A stretch of 64,000 nucleotides of DNA from positions 430,878,457-430,942,456 of the forward strand of contig NC_077228.1 in the NCBI RefSeq assembly GCF_027887165.1. The letters are read 5' to 3'. The position numbers were made by a program, and so were the translations under genes. The DNA comes from Monodelphis domestica (lineage: Eukaryota; Chordata; Mammalia; Didelphimorphia; Didelphidae). This document shows, in pieces, positions 11,148 to 20,824 of the stretch; within the stretch, counting starts at the first letter, position 1, and each line of letters starts with the position of its first letter. Below the pieces are notes generated by a model. The model was not told the DNA's origin. It saw nothing but the letters and a program-made list of their open reading frames with translations, and did no database searches.

Positions 11148-11497
11148 TGTAAAAAATAGACTCGAATACAGGACTACAATCCCCATGAGCCTTTGCTCCA
11201 CTTCCCCAGAATGCCTTGTAATCTCACCTGGGCCAAGATCGAGAAGATATTTAAGCTGATTCAAAGGCTTTAGAGAGGCTCTTGGCTCTTTTTGGACTTC
11301 CGTTTTGGAGCAGGCGGTCTCTTGCGTGATGTGAGGTTATTTTGTCTAGGCCTCTGGCCTAGACACATGTTTCTTACTTGTATATTCTTTAATCTTTAAC
11401 CTTTAATAAACCTCTAAAAAATATAATACTCCTTGCTGAGAGAAACTAATTTCTACCTGCCTCAGTCTCCCCATATTCCTAAATTCTAATCATTACA
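11148..11497 (+). repeat. 5' LTR
   Basis: U3 has a ZNF143-like pair (11173-11221) and a TATA-like atatttaa at 11247-11254. A perfect 10-bp stem hairpin sits at 11343-11365 and AATAAA at 11405-11410. The order fits U3-R-U5, with transcription start expected roughly 25-30 bp after the TATA-like site. Confidence 0.88.
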
Positions 11498-12189
11498 GTT
11501 GGCAACCTAATGAGGAAAAAAGAACTTTCAATCTTCTGATTTCTTTTTTGATCTTAAATTCAGTTTTAATATCTAGTACCTAGGAAAAAAAATTTTTTTT
11601 GAGCCATATCTCTCTGGCCAAGGTTTTCTACCCTCGAGAAAGCTGCTACAGACTCCGGACCTGCTGCCCACCCCACCTGGCTCAGCCCCTCCGATTCCTG
11701 CCTGCAGCCTGCAGCCCTGATCGTCCTCACCTGGTACCTGGTCCCGGCCTTGCCCACCGCAGCCGTTCCTGCTCCTGGCCTCTCACCGGCCCGCTGCCTG
11801 CCTATTTCTGCGCCCCAGACCCTGGAGCACAACCCCAGTTGGCTCATCACCCAGATCCTTGGAGCAGATCGCTGAGGACTCATTGCGACCAGCTGGTAAC
11901 AGTATTGGCCACGTGGGTGGAGGGGAGAGTCGAGAGGGAAAGGAGAACGGGTAATTTTCCTTTAGGCTAAGCCTCCACGTGGATGGGGGTATTGGCCACA
12001 GGGCTATCAGAGAGGGGAAAGAGAGAAAAGACTAGAGAGAAGAAACAGATCTTTTCAAACAGAAACCTAAAAAGCAATGGGCTGTTTAAAAGGATTTTTG
12101 ACTCTTCTGGCAATTTCATTGATTTTGCCTGCCTGTCTGGGAGCAGACTCAGCCCAAAGATTCAACTTTAACTTTGGGGAGGAAAATGG

Positions 12190-12365
12190 GTGGCCCAGCA
12201 AACTGGAAGCCAGGCCCAGAGCCCGGAGGTTTCTAGTTAAAATCTGGCCTCAGATACTCCTCAGCTATGGGGCCCTGGATGGATCCCTTGAACCCCATAG
12301 CCTAGCCTTTACTACTCTACTTTCGGACAATAGACATTTAAATGGATAATTAAAAACAAACAAAC
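12190..12365 (+). repeat. Diverged SINE captured inside the LTR element
   Basis: The segment follows the type A SINE body in order (gccaggcccagag, aaatctggcctcagatactc, cagctatggggccctgg, cctagcctttactactct) and ends in a (CAAA)n-like stretch. It is clearly more diverged than the LTRs are from each other, so it is probably an old passenger of the element's lineage, not a fresh insertion. Confidence 0.65.
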
Positions 12366-14596
12366 AAACAAACAAAAAAACCCCAAGGAACTTTGAAGAG
12401 ACTAAAGGCTATATTCTAAGGCATTTCAGACTCCAATGGTTTATAAAAAAAAAAATCTCTGTATTCTATTGCATTGTTTTGTTTAAGATATAACTTTGTG
12501 ATTTTAAGTTCATATATTACTGGATTGAATATTATTCTGTGAACTGAAGGTTGATTGAAGTTATTTTGAATGTACTGAATTTTGAAATTCTGTTGTTTTT
12601 CCCCTATAACTGTGTTGAACAAATATTATTGTGAATAAGCCCATATATGAAAAAACAGCCTTTTTCTATTTTGCTGAGGATAGATGGACTTCAGAACTGG
12701 TTATAATTGTATTAACAACCTTTGGAATTTTAATGTGCTAAATACCTCAAATGATTTGATTTTAAGGGTTTTTTAAATATGATTTTTGGAATTTTTTTTA
12801 ACAGTATGGTTATTTTTGCCTGCCCCTACCACGAGGTAAGGCCCATTAGCTGAAGTGAAATACATTTTATAAACCCCAACCTTCCCGCATTTCTAAATAT
12901 GTGAATGGAAGTTGGGCAGTTAATCTCAGGGCATTTGTATCCCTATAAGCCTCCAAGAAAAAGGAGCACCCTTTATTTATGTCTTCAGCTCACTATTTTA
13001 CTTCTACCAGAATGATATGTAGATTTCTTGATTATGTTCTTAACCCTAGATGAGTTTTACCTTTGTTTAAAATATATGTTTATTACCAAGGTTGAAAGAT
13101 TGCTATGTTTGTAAAAATTGTGACAAATGTGCATCAATTCATAGGTTTTAAAAATGTCATACAGCAACTTATGTGAAATATGAAAGTGTGTTTGTTTGCT
13201 ATTGTAATTAATTGGGCTATTGAGAATTTTGGGGATTTTGATATCTACATATTTGTACTACTATATTTTTAAAGATGAAAAAATTGTTAACCTTGTTCAA
13301 TTCATTTGCCTTCTACTCACAGTGATCATGGCCAGATACAAAGAGGAAATGGATCTCATTTTTTGGTGAGAAAGCCTTGTATTTTATATTTTCTTAACTG
13401 ACACAGAGTGTCAATGGTTATAAGCTATATTTTTGAATTTTTAAAAGCTCTTTTATTAATATATATTTCTTGCATGTGCAATATACTTTTTCAGTTTTTT
13501 TATTATTTTTTCTCTCCTTTTTATATTTGAAGCACATGTCATCAGCATTAAGATTTTCTTTAACCTTTTGATTTTTAAGTTTAAGATACATTTGCTAATA
13601 CATGTCCTAAAAGGCTTGTGACTATAAAAATGATGCCACTAATTATTTAAATAAATTATGGGACTTTGCTTAATGATTCTGTCTGATTCCAGGACAAGAG
13701 ATACACACAAGAGCCATTTCATAGGGCCAAAGAAAGGCCAATCTAGGATGGATTGATGCACTTCTAGGCCAATACAAAGGCCTTGAACCTAGTGTGAAGA
13801 CTCGAGGTTACTATGTTTAACATGTGTTAAGACATAGGCTTTCCTTGTATCCACACTCACTCTGAAGATACTCACAGATGAGTATCCCCGAAACCTTGGC
13901 TCCTACTTGGCTTCTATAATCTGGTCCCTTTCTTTTCTACCTCTCATAGTGTGGTACCTTTCTGTAGTCCTGGCTATTGACTGGGTAAATGCATCATTAC
14001 TTAGATCATTTTGATTGGGCGCTGATTGAAGGACCTGTTATAGATTTATTTTTCTTCTACTTGGAATTTTTACACATAAGACTTTGATAGTCTATATTTT
14101 CATCCAGAAATTTTTCTTTCCTTTTGATTTTTCTGATGTCTTTTTAATATCTCTTGCCAATTGATTCATATACCTCATACCTCAGCCATGCATCCCTAAG
14201 TGATCCCCTTTTTTTTTATATCACCCTCTTAACGGGGGAATGTAAAAAAAATATTATTTAAATTGCAAAGTTTAAATTCCTTTTGAGAAGAATTTTAGGT
14301 AAAGAAGATGCTACTTCCCTGAATTCAGAAAATGAACTGTTGGAGAAGCCATCATGAAGAAGCCTCCAGACCACGAAATGCACAAAAATGAACTTTGGGT
14401 GTGGTTAATGAACATTTATTTGTATGCATACTTTCATGCCAAAGGGGACTGCCCCCTAACTGGCTTTCTGTCAATGCGTCCAGTAATTATTGGTTTTATT
14501 CTTTTCTTTCTCTTATCCTCAAATTATTTTAATCTTTAAATTGATTATGTTTTCATGATCCTTTGGAAAAAAATTAATTTTTTTGCAAACGATCAA

Positions 14597-14605
14597 AGGG
14601 GGAAA
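14597..14605 (+). other. Polypurine tract of the LTR element
   Basis: aaaggggga-type purine run ending exactly at the 3' LTR TG. In this class it primes plus-strand synthesis. Confidence 0.75.
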
Positions 14606-14955
14606 TGTAAAAAATAGACTCGAATACAGGACTACAATCCCCATGAGCCTTTGCTCCACTTCCCCAGAATGCCTTGTAATCTCACCTGGGCCAAGATCGA
14701 GAAGATATTTAAGCTGATTCAAAGGCTTTAGAGAGGCTCTTGGCTCTTTTTGGACTTCCGTTTTGGAGCAGGCGGTCTCTTGCGTGATGTGAGGTTATTT
14801 TGTCTAGGCCTCTGGCCTAGACACATGTTTCTTACTTGTATATTCTTTAATCTTTAACCTTTAATAAACCTCTAAAAAATATAATACTCCTTGCTGAGAG
14901 AAACTAATTTCTACCTGCCTCAGTCTCCCCATATTCCTAAATTCTAATCATTACA
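14606..14955 (+). repeat. 3' LTR
   Basis: Identical in length and sequence to 11148-11497 (offset 3458). AATAAA lies at 14863-14868 and the hairpin at 14801-14823. Confidence 0.9.
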
Positions 14956-15168
14956 ATCACATGGTTCGACAGAGATAGGATTAGGGTTTTGATGTTAAAA
15001 GATCACTCATGAATAATATGGAAATAGGTTTTGAACAATGATACATGTATAACCCAGTGGAACTACGTGTCAGCTCTGGAAGGAGGGAGGCAAGAGGAGG
15101 GGAAAATCATGAATCATGTAACCATGGAAAATATTCTAAATTTAAAAAATAAAAAACACTTAAAATAG

Positions 15169-15332
15169 AAAAAAAAATTGGACTGCCTGAAAACTAAGAG
15201 CATAAAAAGAACCTAGATGTCATACTCCAAGAAATTATCGAGGAAAGTTGCCCTGAAATTTTATGATCATCGAGCAAAATAGAGATTGTTAGAACCCACA
15301 ACATATACTCATTCATCAAAACAATCTGTACT
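15169..15332 (+). repeat. Old L1 ORF1 fragment (right part)
   Basis: Continues the ORF1 broken at 10769 (actgcctgaaaac, ccaagaaattatcgaggaa, tgccctgaaat). It encodes the conserved ORF1 C-terminal domain region in broken frame. Confidence 0.75.
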
Positions 15333-15528
15333 GGGGGAAGCTGGGTAGCTCAGTGGATTGAGAGCCAGGCCTAGAGATGGGAGGTCCTAGTTCAAATCTG
15401 GCCTCAGCCACTTCCTAGCTGTGTGACCCTGGGCAAGTCACTTGACCCCAATTGCCTAGCCCTTACCACTCTTCTGCCAATACACAGTATTGACTCCAAG
15501 ATGGAAGGTAAGGGTTTTAAAAAAAAAC
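15333..15528 (+). repeat. Marsupial SINE (type A), with target duplication
   Basis: Complete copy (gggggaagctgggtagctcag ... ccaagatggaaggtaaggg plus A-tail). The duplications aaaacaatctgtact (15318-15332) and aaaaccatctgtact (15529-15543) differ at one base. Confidence 0.93.
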
Positions 15529-15543
15529 AAAACCATCTGTACT

Positions 15544-16150
15544 AAAACCTAAAAAATCTAACCTAAAAAAATAGAGCATTAAATCAGTGGAATGCTATAT
15601 AATTCATAGTAGAACATGACCATAGTTTAGTGCTTGATAAGCCCAAAGATCCAAGCTTTGGGGACAAGAAATCACTATTTGATAAAATCACTGGGGAAAC
15701 TGGGAAAAGGTATGAAAGAGACACAATATAGACCAGTATCTCATACTTTATACCAAGAAAAGGTGAAAATGGATACATGATTTATACATAAAGAGTGCTA
15801 CCATTAATAAATTAGAAAAGTATCAAATAATCTACCTGCCAAATCTATGGATAAGGGAAGAATTCATGACCAAACAAGAGATAGAAAACATTATAGAACG
15901 GAAAATGGATAATTTGATTATATTAAACTAAAAAGGTTTTGCACAAAGAAAACTAGTGCAAACAAGATTAGAAGAAAGGGAGAAAGCTGAGGGAAAATTT
16001 TTTTTGTAGCAAATATAAAGGCCTTATCTCCCAAATAGTGTGAACTGAGTCAAATTTATAATATATAAAACATTCCTCTACTGATAAATGGTCAAAGCAT
16101 ATGAATAGGAAGTTTACAGATGAAGAAATTCAGGCTGTTTATAATCACTG
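15544..16150 (+). repeat. L1 ORF2 C-terminal fragment
   Basis: Sense ORF2 relic (ccaaagatccaagctttggg, gaagaattcatgaccaaa, gataatttgattatattaaa, tggtcaaagcatatgaatag). It follows the ORF1 part with the intervening ORF2 missing, so the host L1 is internally deleted. Confidence 0.75.
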
Positions 16151-16317
16151 AAGGAAGGTATTTTTCAAAGACATGGTAATAGAATGTGGTGAAACAGAAA
16201 AGACAGGTAGGAACAGATTGGAATGTTGGAAGCAGGGCATTCTGGGAGAGTAACGGACTTGGGGAGTCAGCTCTGGACTCTGAGGAAGCACTGAGAAAGC
16301 AAGACCTGTGTGGATTC
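16151..16317. other. Unassigned, weakly LTR-like segment
   Basis: Contains gggcattctgggagagtaa, resembling one half of the ZNF143-like pair in the LTR at 11148. Ends and duplications could not be defined. Confidence 0.25.
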
Positions 16318-16430
16318 CAAAATGGTTTGATCAGTTCATAGTTTCACCAATAGTGAGTCAGTGTGTCTTGTCTTTGTAGCTCCTTCAGCACTATTTTCAT
16401 CATTTGCCATTTTTTGGAAGGTGCTTTTTA
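16318..16430 (-). repeat. L1 ORF2 fragment, antisense
   Basis: tggtttgatcagttcatagtttcaccaatagtg matches the antisense of the ORF2 stretch just upstream of the C-terminus. The same block is seen at 37258 and 50880. Confidence 0.55.
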
Positions 16431-16553
16431 AAAGGTGCTTTAAACCACTATAAAAATTTTAATTTTTAGGAAGCTGTCAATACTATTAGTCTTTGAAATC
16501 AGAGATAAACTGATGCCATTTTCTCCTATAATTATAGAAATTGTATTTTCCAG

Positions 16554-16837
16554 AAACACAGAAGAAAAACAACTGCTTGATCACATTGGTTGATGGGACT
16601 ATGACTGGGAAAGTAGACTCTAAACGCTCACCCTAGTGCAAATATTAATAATATGGAAATGGGTCTTGATCAATGACACATGGTAAACCCAGTGGAATTG
16701 TGCATCAGATACAGGAAGGGGGGAGGGGGAGGGGAGGGAAAGCACACGAGTCTTGTAACCATGGAAAAATTTTCTAAATCATCTAATTAAATAAAACTTA
16801 AAAAATACATTTCTGAGAAATCCCCCCCTCCAAAAAA
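16554..16837 (+). repeat. L1 3' end with perfect target duplication
   Basis: 5'-truncated 3' UTR. The 18-bp duplications agaaattgtattttccag at 16536-16553 and 16838-16855 are identical, so this is one of the younger L1 insertions in the window. Confidence 0.93.
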
Positions 16838-16855
16838 AGAAATTGTATTTTCCAG

Positions 16856-17198
16856 GCTAAAAGTAGGGACATTCATTAGTCAGTCAAAGCCACAATTATA
16901 TGCTTATATTACTTACACATTGAGAGATATATTATTTTAGTTGTGTAAATACTCCTTCCTGTGCTAATCCATGCTTCCAAAGACTAGGCATTTTCTTTAA
17001 AAAAAAATCCATGGTCACCTGTTTTATATGATTTTAAGTCCTTTAGACATTGAACAGGTCAGGAATATGAGCAAAAGCTCAGAAGGAGATATAGATTTTT
17101 CATCTCCAGAATAGAATTTCTCTTTGATGGCTGATACTAAAGTCTCTATTCATTTTTAGAGTCTTCTGCTCCTAGCCAGAATGTTTCTTTATAAAGAT
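16856..17198. other. Unassigned intergenic DNA
   Basis: No feature recognised. Confidence 0.4.
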
Positions 17199-17290
17199 AA
17201 TTTATCTTTATATATATTATTATATATAAATTATATATATATATATAAGTTATATATAATTATAATATAATAATAATAATATATTTATAA
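17199..17290. repeat. AT-rich simple repeat
   Basis: TATA/TAATAA tracts, including a (TA)n core near 17231-17247. Confidence 0.85.
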
Positions 17291-17389
17291 AGATAATTAT
17301 TCCTATTAGAAATCTGGAATAAGGCTAGTACACTGCTAGATTTGAGTTGAGAGAGGTAGGTAGCATGATAATTAATCTCACTCTTAGTT

Positions 17390-17452
17390 TTCTCTGCATT
17401 TAGTACAGTGCCTGAGAGAACAGGAGCTTAATAAATGCTTCTTGATTTTATT
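17390..17452 (+). repeat. LINE L2 3' terminus
   Basis: tagtacagtgcctgagag ... cttaataaatgcttcttgat is the usual L2 end. Confidence 0.6.
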
Positions 17453-17454
17453 TC

Positions 17455-17808
17455 ACCACCTACTTTCTTCCTTCCTTACTCCCTAGGTTCCTCCTTCAGG
17501 AAATGCATAAAGGAGAGCAATCTGTATCCCCCTCCCCAATTTCTTTTATAGGGCTATTAGTAGAAAGGCTTAGGAAGGTAAAATTTCCCCAGGATAGCAA
17601 TGAATCTTGAATAGTAAATCTGATGCTTGCCACTCCCAGCAGAATTCTCAGAATATCTTTTCAACTCTTCCAGTACTAATTGATAAGTCCTATCTAAAGG
17701 AATATCTATGTCTCTTCCCTAAACCTTTCTTTATTTTTTCACACTGGTTGATGAAGTATAAGACCTTTAACCTGGGTTCTTATAATTGATCAAGTCAATT
17801 CAAGAAGA
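17455..17808. other. Unassigned intergenic DNA
   Basis: No repeat or gene recognised. Confidence 0.4.
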
Positions 17809-17809
17809 A

Positions 17810-18142
17810 TTTTTTTTTTAAACCCTTACCTTCCGTCTTGGAATCAAAGCAGAAGGGCAGTAAGGGATAGTGTAATAGTGGGAGAGACAGAAGGGACTTT
17901 AAAATGCTAGGACCAGGAAATCAGCTATTGGAGGGGACTGATTACAGTGTAACCACTTTCTCTTTTCTCTACTAAGCTGATCAAACTAAATGAAGTCTGG
18001 TTTTACTCTGCTTTTTGCCATTTTCCCTTGATTACATTAGGCAATGGGAGTTAAGTGACTTGCCCAGGATCACACAGCTAGGAAGTGTCTGAGGCCAATC
18101 TCTGGGCCTGACTCTCAATCCACTGAGCTACCTGGCTCAACA
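17810..18142 (-). repeat. Marsupial SINE (type A), split by a 166-bp insertion
   Basis: The antisense tail (aacccttaccttccgtcttgg ... taagggatag) resumes at ttaggcaatggg after the insertion at 17871-18036 and continues to the head (ccactgagctacctggc). Confidence 0.85.
17871..18036. mobile_element. Small TGTAAT...ATTACA element, family unknown
   Basis: 166 bp, bounded by a 6-bp inverted repeat (TGTAAT/ATTACA) and flanked by atag and ttag, a 3-4 bp near-duplication, within an antisense SINE. It has no coding capacity. It could be a very short solo LTR (TG...CA ends) or a MITE. I do not recognise the family. Confidence 0.55.
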
Positions 18143-18177
18143 AGAAGTATTTTTTGAGAATCTACCAGGTCCAAAGA

Positions 18178-18257
18178 GCAACTAGACAGCTCAGTGGATA
18201 AAGCTCTGGCCCTGGAATTTGGAGGGGCTGAGTTCAAATCCTGTATCAGACACGAAC
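18178..18257 (+). repeat. SINE head fragment
   Basis: gcaactagacagctcagtgg ... ctgagttcaaatcctg matches only the tRNA-like head. Confidence 0.6.
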
Positions 18258-18299
18258 TAAAGGAATGCCATATTGAGGAGAAGAGAACTAATTAAAGTT

Positions 18300-18560
18300 T
18301 TTGAGGAGTAAAACAATTGTAGCTATACTTCAGGAATATTATTTTGACAGCTCTATGGGAGATAAGTTAGAGATGTAGGAGATTCATAGTAGGGAGAATA
18401 AATAGGAAGCTTCTAGTATGATTCACATTGCTTCAACAGTACTTGGCAACTATCTGAATATATAGTGAGGGAGAGGGGAAAATGGTAAAAAGTTTGAGTC
18501 CATGAAAATAAAGATCAGTTGAATGTGGATAGTGAGCTTGGAGAAGTACAAACTAAGAGA
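18300..18560 (-). repeat. LINE L2 fragment
   Basis: The antisense block attttgacagctctatggga and its surroundings match the L2 region seen at 5780-5830. Degraded. Confidence 0.5.
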
Positions 18561-18584
18561 AAACTCAACATCTTTCTTTAATTA

Positions 18585-18885
18585 CTTGAAAGGTTGTCAA
18601 GTAGTAGAAAATAGATTAGATTTGTTCTATCTTGACTGAGAGGTCAGAACTAAGAACAATGGGTAGAAATTCAAAAGATTGTAATCTAAACTTGAAGTCA
18701 GGGAAAATCTTCTTACAATTAGAGCTTTCAAAAGTGGAATGGAATGCCTTTAGAAGTTCTGGATTCTCCCTCAATTGGAGATCTCCATACAAAGGTTAAA
18801 TGTGTTATAGTTTGTATTCATTTTTAGGTATAGGATTAGATGGCAGAGAGGTCCCTTTCACTTACAAAATTCTATGATTCTGAAA
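18585..18885 (+). repeat. L3/CR1-like LINE 3' end
   Basis: Blocks agaactaagaacaatgggtag, aaaatcttcttacaattaga and agtggaatggaatgcct lead to the terminus ggtccctttcac ... attctatgattct. The ATTCTATG-type terminus is the hallmark of CR1-group LINEs. Ancient copy. Confidence 0.65.
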
Positions 18886-18929
18886 TCTACCAAAACTCCT
18901 AAAATTTTCATATTATCTTATGAACTTCA

Positions 18930-19112
18930 GAGGACCATATTAGAGTAGGAAAGGATCTTAGAGGTCATTTACTCTAATCTCTTTCATTATAAAGAAGAGA
19001 AAACTAAGAAAAAGAGAAGTTAAGTGACTTTCCCAAAGTGTCATTATTAGTACCAGAGTCAAGATCCATTGGTAGATGCTCTGATTCCAAATGCAGAGCT
19101 CTTGAATTACAT
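18930..19112 (-). repeat. MIR, antisense
   Basis: ggaaaggatcttagaggtcat, aagttaagtgactttcccaa and ctctgattccaaatgcagag are in MIR antisense order. Confidence 0.65.
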
Positions 19113-19114
19113 CT

Positions 19115-20138
19115 TCCTTATATGTACTATAGAAATGGAATAGGAAATATATTATTAAGTATTGATTAAGATAAGGAACTGTAAGAAGGTGTCTCTGAGG
19201 CTGAAGGCAAGGGGGAATTCTGTGCATTTTCCTCAACAACATTAATTATAATCCCAATACTTTACTACTCATCATAGAAACGAGCACAAAGAAACACTGC
19301 AGATTTCCTACCTTTTTATGTATCCTCACAGAAACTAATAGTCCTTTCAGGAAGGTTAATAGCGTTGGGTTTGAGTATGAAGCCAGCTAACATAGTCAAC
19401 AGAAGATAGGTTTAGGACTCCTGGTCCACACTTTACTAAGTAGAAGGAAGAAAGTAAGCCTTCCCTTTGTACTTTCCTAGCCAGACTTGGAGCCAATGTT
19501 TACACTGACTAATTTGATACCTTTTCACACTTTGAGCTACCTCTTACCACTTCTTTGTTCTCAGATCAGTCACTAAATAGGAAGTCATTAAAAGACAGCC
19601 TACAATAACTTTAATACCTTTTGCCTCCAAATTCAGTGGTTTTCCACCCACATATGCTCTTGGATTCAGATGTGGTAGATGATTTGTCCCAAGAAATAAG
19701 AAGAGGATTACTAAAGCTACTGTACTGAATGGTTTGGTAAATTATCTAATCATTCAAGTATGGGTCAACTTACAGCCAATGACCCTCAGAAGAGAATGAT
19801 TTAAATTTGACATGGCATCTTTGAGGAAGGAAGTCTTGCTGTTCAGGTAAGCCTGTTGTTGGGACCCCCAATAGCTTTCCACCCCTTTGTACAGACTTTG
19901 TAAGGAAAAAGCATTAATTGGGCAAGTTAGCATTGTTTTCTCCACAACTAAAGATATTTAAGATATAGATAGTGAACTTGAGAACTTTCATGTGCGAAGT
20001 AAAAACAGTTTGATCTTGGATTTCTTCCATATTGTTCAAGTCCAAAGAAAAATTGACTAATACAGATAATTCTTTCAGCAGAAGGATTCTTCTCTTACTT
20101 CTATATCTGAGAGTTCTCCACTTCATCTCCTGCATCTC
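19115..20138. other. Unassigned intergenic DNA
   Basis: About 1 kb with no recognised repeat. Only short chance open frames are present. Confidence 0.4.
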
Positions 20139-20139
20139 T

Positions 20140-20345
20140 CTTCCCTTTCACTGCTAAACTCCTAGAAAGAGTCGGCTATAATTATTGCTGCCTCTGCTTC
20201 CTCCTCACCCACTCACTTCTCAACTCCTTGCAATCTGGTTTACAACCTACTATTCTACTAAAACTGCTCCCTCAGAGTTACAAATGATCTTGTAACTGCT
20301 TAACCTGATATTCTGAAAATTCGCAATCTTCCTAACCTTTCCTCA
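20140..20345 (+). repeat. LINE L2 reverse-transcriptase fragment
   Basis: Sense copy reading relics such as THSLLNSLQSG, matching the L2 RT motif around SLLNPLQSGFRP. Heavily mutated. Confidence 0.65.
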
Positions 20346-20349
20346 GTTT

Positions 20350-20445
20350 TGATCAGATGAGATTATATCTGTAAAAACAAAAACAAAATGCTTAACCAGT
20401 GCCTGGTGCAGAGTAGGTACCACATAAATGTAGATTGCCTTCCCT
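20350..20445 (+). repeat. CORE-SINE (MAR/MIR) 3' part
   Basis: gagattatatctgtaaaa followed by gtgcctggtgcagagtaggtac resembles the 3' portion of MAR/MIR copies. Confidence 0.4.
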
Positions 20446-20454
20446 TTTCACTCT

Positions 20455-20682
20455 TTAAAAACAAAACAAAACAACAAACTTCACCTCTGGTATTAGAATC
20501 AGTTTAGGGTTAGGGTTAGTGTATTGGTTCCAAGGCAGGAGAGTGGTATAAGGGCTAGGAAAAACAACTTATGTTACTTGCCCAGTGTCACACATTTAGG
20601 AAGTGTCTGAGGTCATATTTGAACCCAAGACCTCGGATCTCTAGATCTAGCTCTCAATCCACTGAACCACCCACCTGCCTTC
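20455..20682 (-). repeat. Marsupial SINE (type A)
   Basis: Antisense copy with a locally expanded tttagggttagggttag stretch (20504-20520) in the tail. Confidence 0.8.
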
Positions 20683-20824
20683 TACTTCCCTTCTCTTTTG
20701 ATATTACTCTACAGTCTTTTCTTCCTGCCTATCCTTTTCTGGGTTCTAAGATACCTTTTGGGTTGTCCTAGTGACAGGATTGGTTTCCTCAGTTTCCAGG
20801 GCAGGGTTAGTACCACTGTTGCAC

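Larger units (their letters stand above)
11148..14955 (+). mobile_element. Young non-autonomous endogenous retrovirus / LTR element
   Basis: Two 350-bp LTRs are identical base for base by eye, each TGTAA...TTACA. The flanks are ataa (11144-11147) and atca (14956-14959), a 4-bp duplication with one difference. The interior is about 3.1 kb. It has ttggcaacctaatgagg right after the 5' LTR as a candidate primer-binding site, a GC-rich leader (about 11600-11950) and a purine tract (aaaggggga) before the 3' LTR. No gag, pol or env could be recognised, so the element looks non-autonomous and was presumably mobilised by a relative's proteins. Identical LTRs imply a recent insertion on a mammalian time scale, though LTR gene conversion is an alternative. 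The 4-bp duplication and LTR form suggest class I (gamma-like), which is tentative. Confidence 0.88.
10770..15168 (+). repeat. L1 3' end inserted in the ORF1, itself split by an LTR element
   Basis: The ORF2 C-terminus (ctctttgtggtggcaaaa) leads into the 3' UTR up to 11147 and resumes at 14956 (atcacatggttcg) through to an A-rich tail ending near 15168. Imperfect duplications (aaaaatgattgg on the left, aaaaaaaattgg on the right) frame it. It lies inside an older L1 ORF1 and hosts the LTR element 11148-14955. Confidence 0.8.

Noticed and set aside
11599-11970. 123-codon open frame with Pro/Arg/Ser-rich product inside the LTR element
   Set aside because: Lies in the GC-rich leader of the element. 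Composition is that of a chance frame and no viral domain is recognised.
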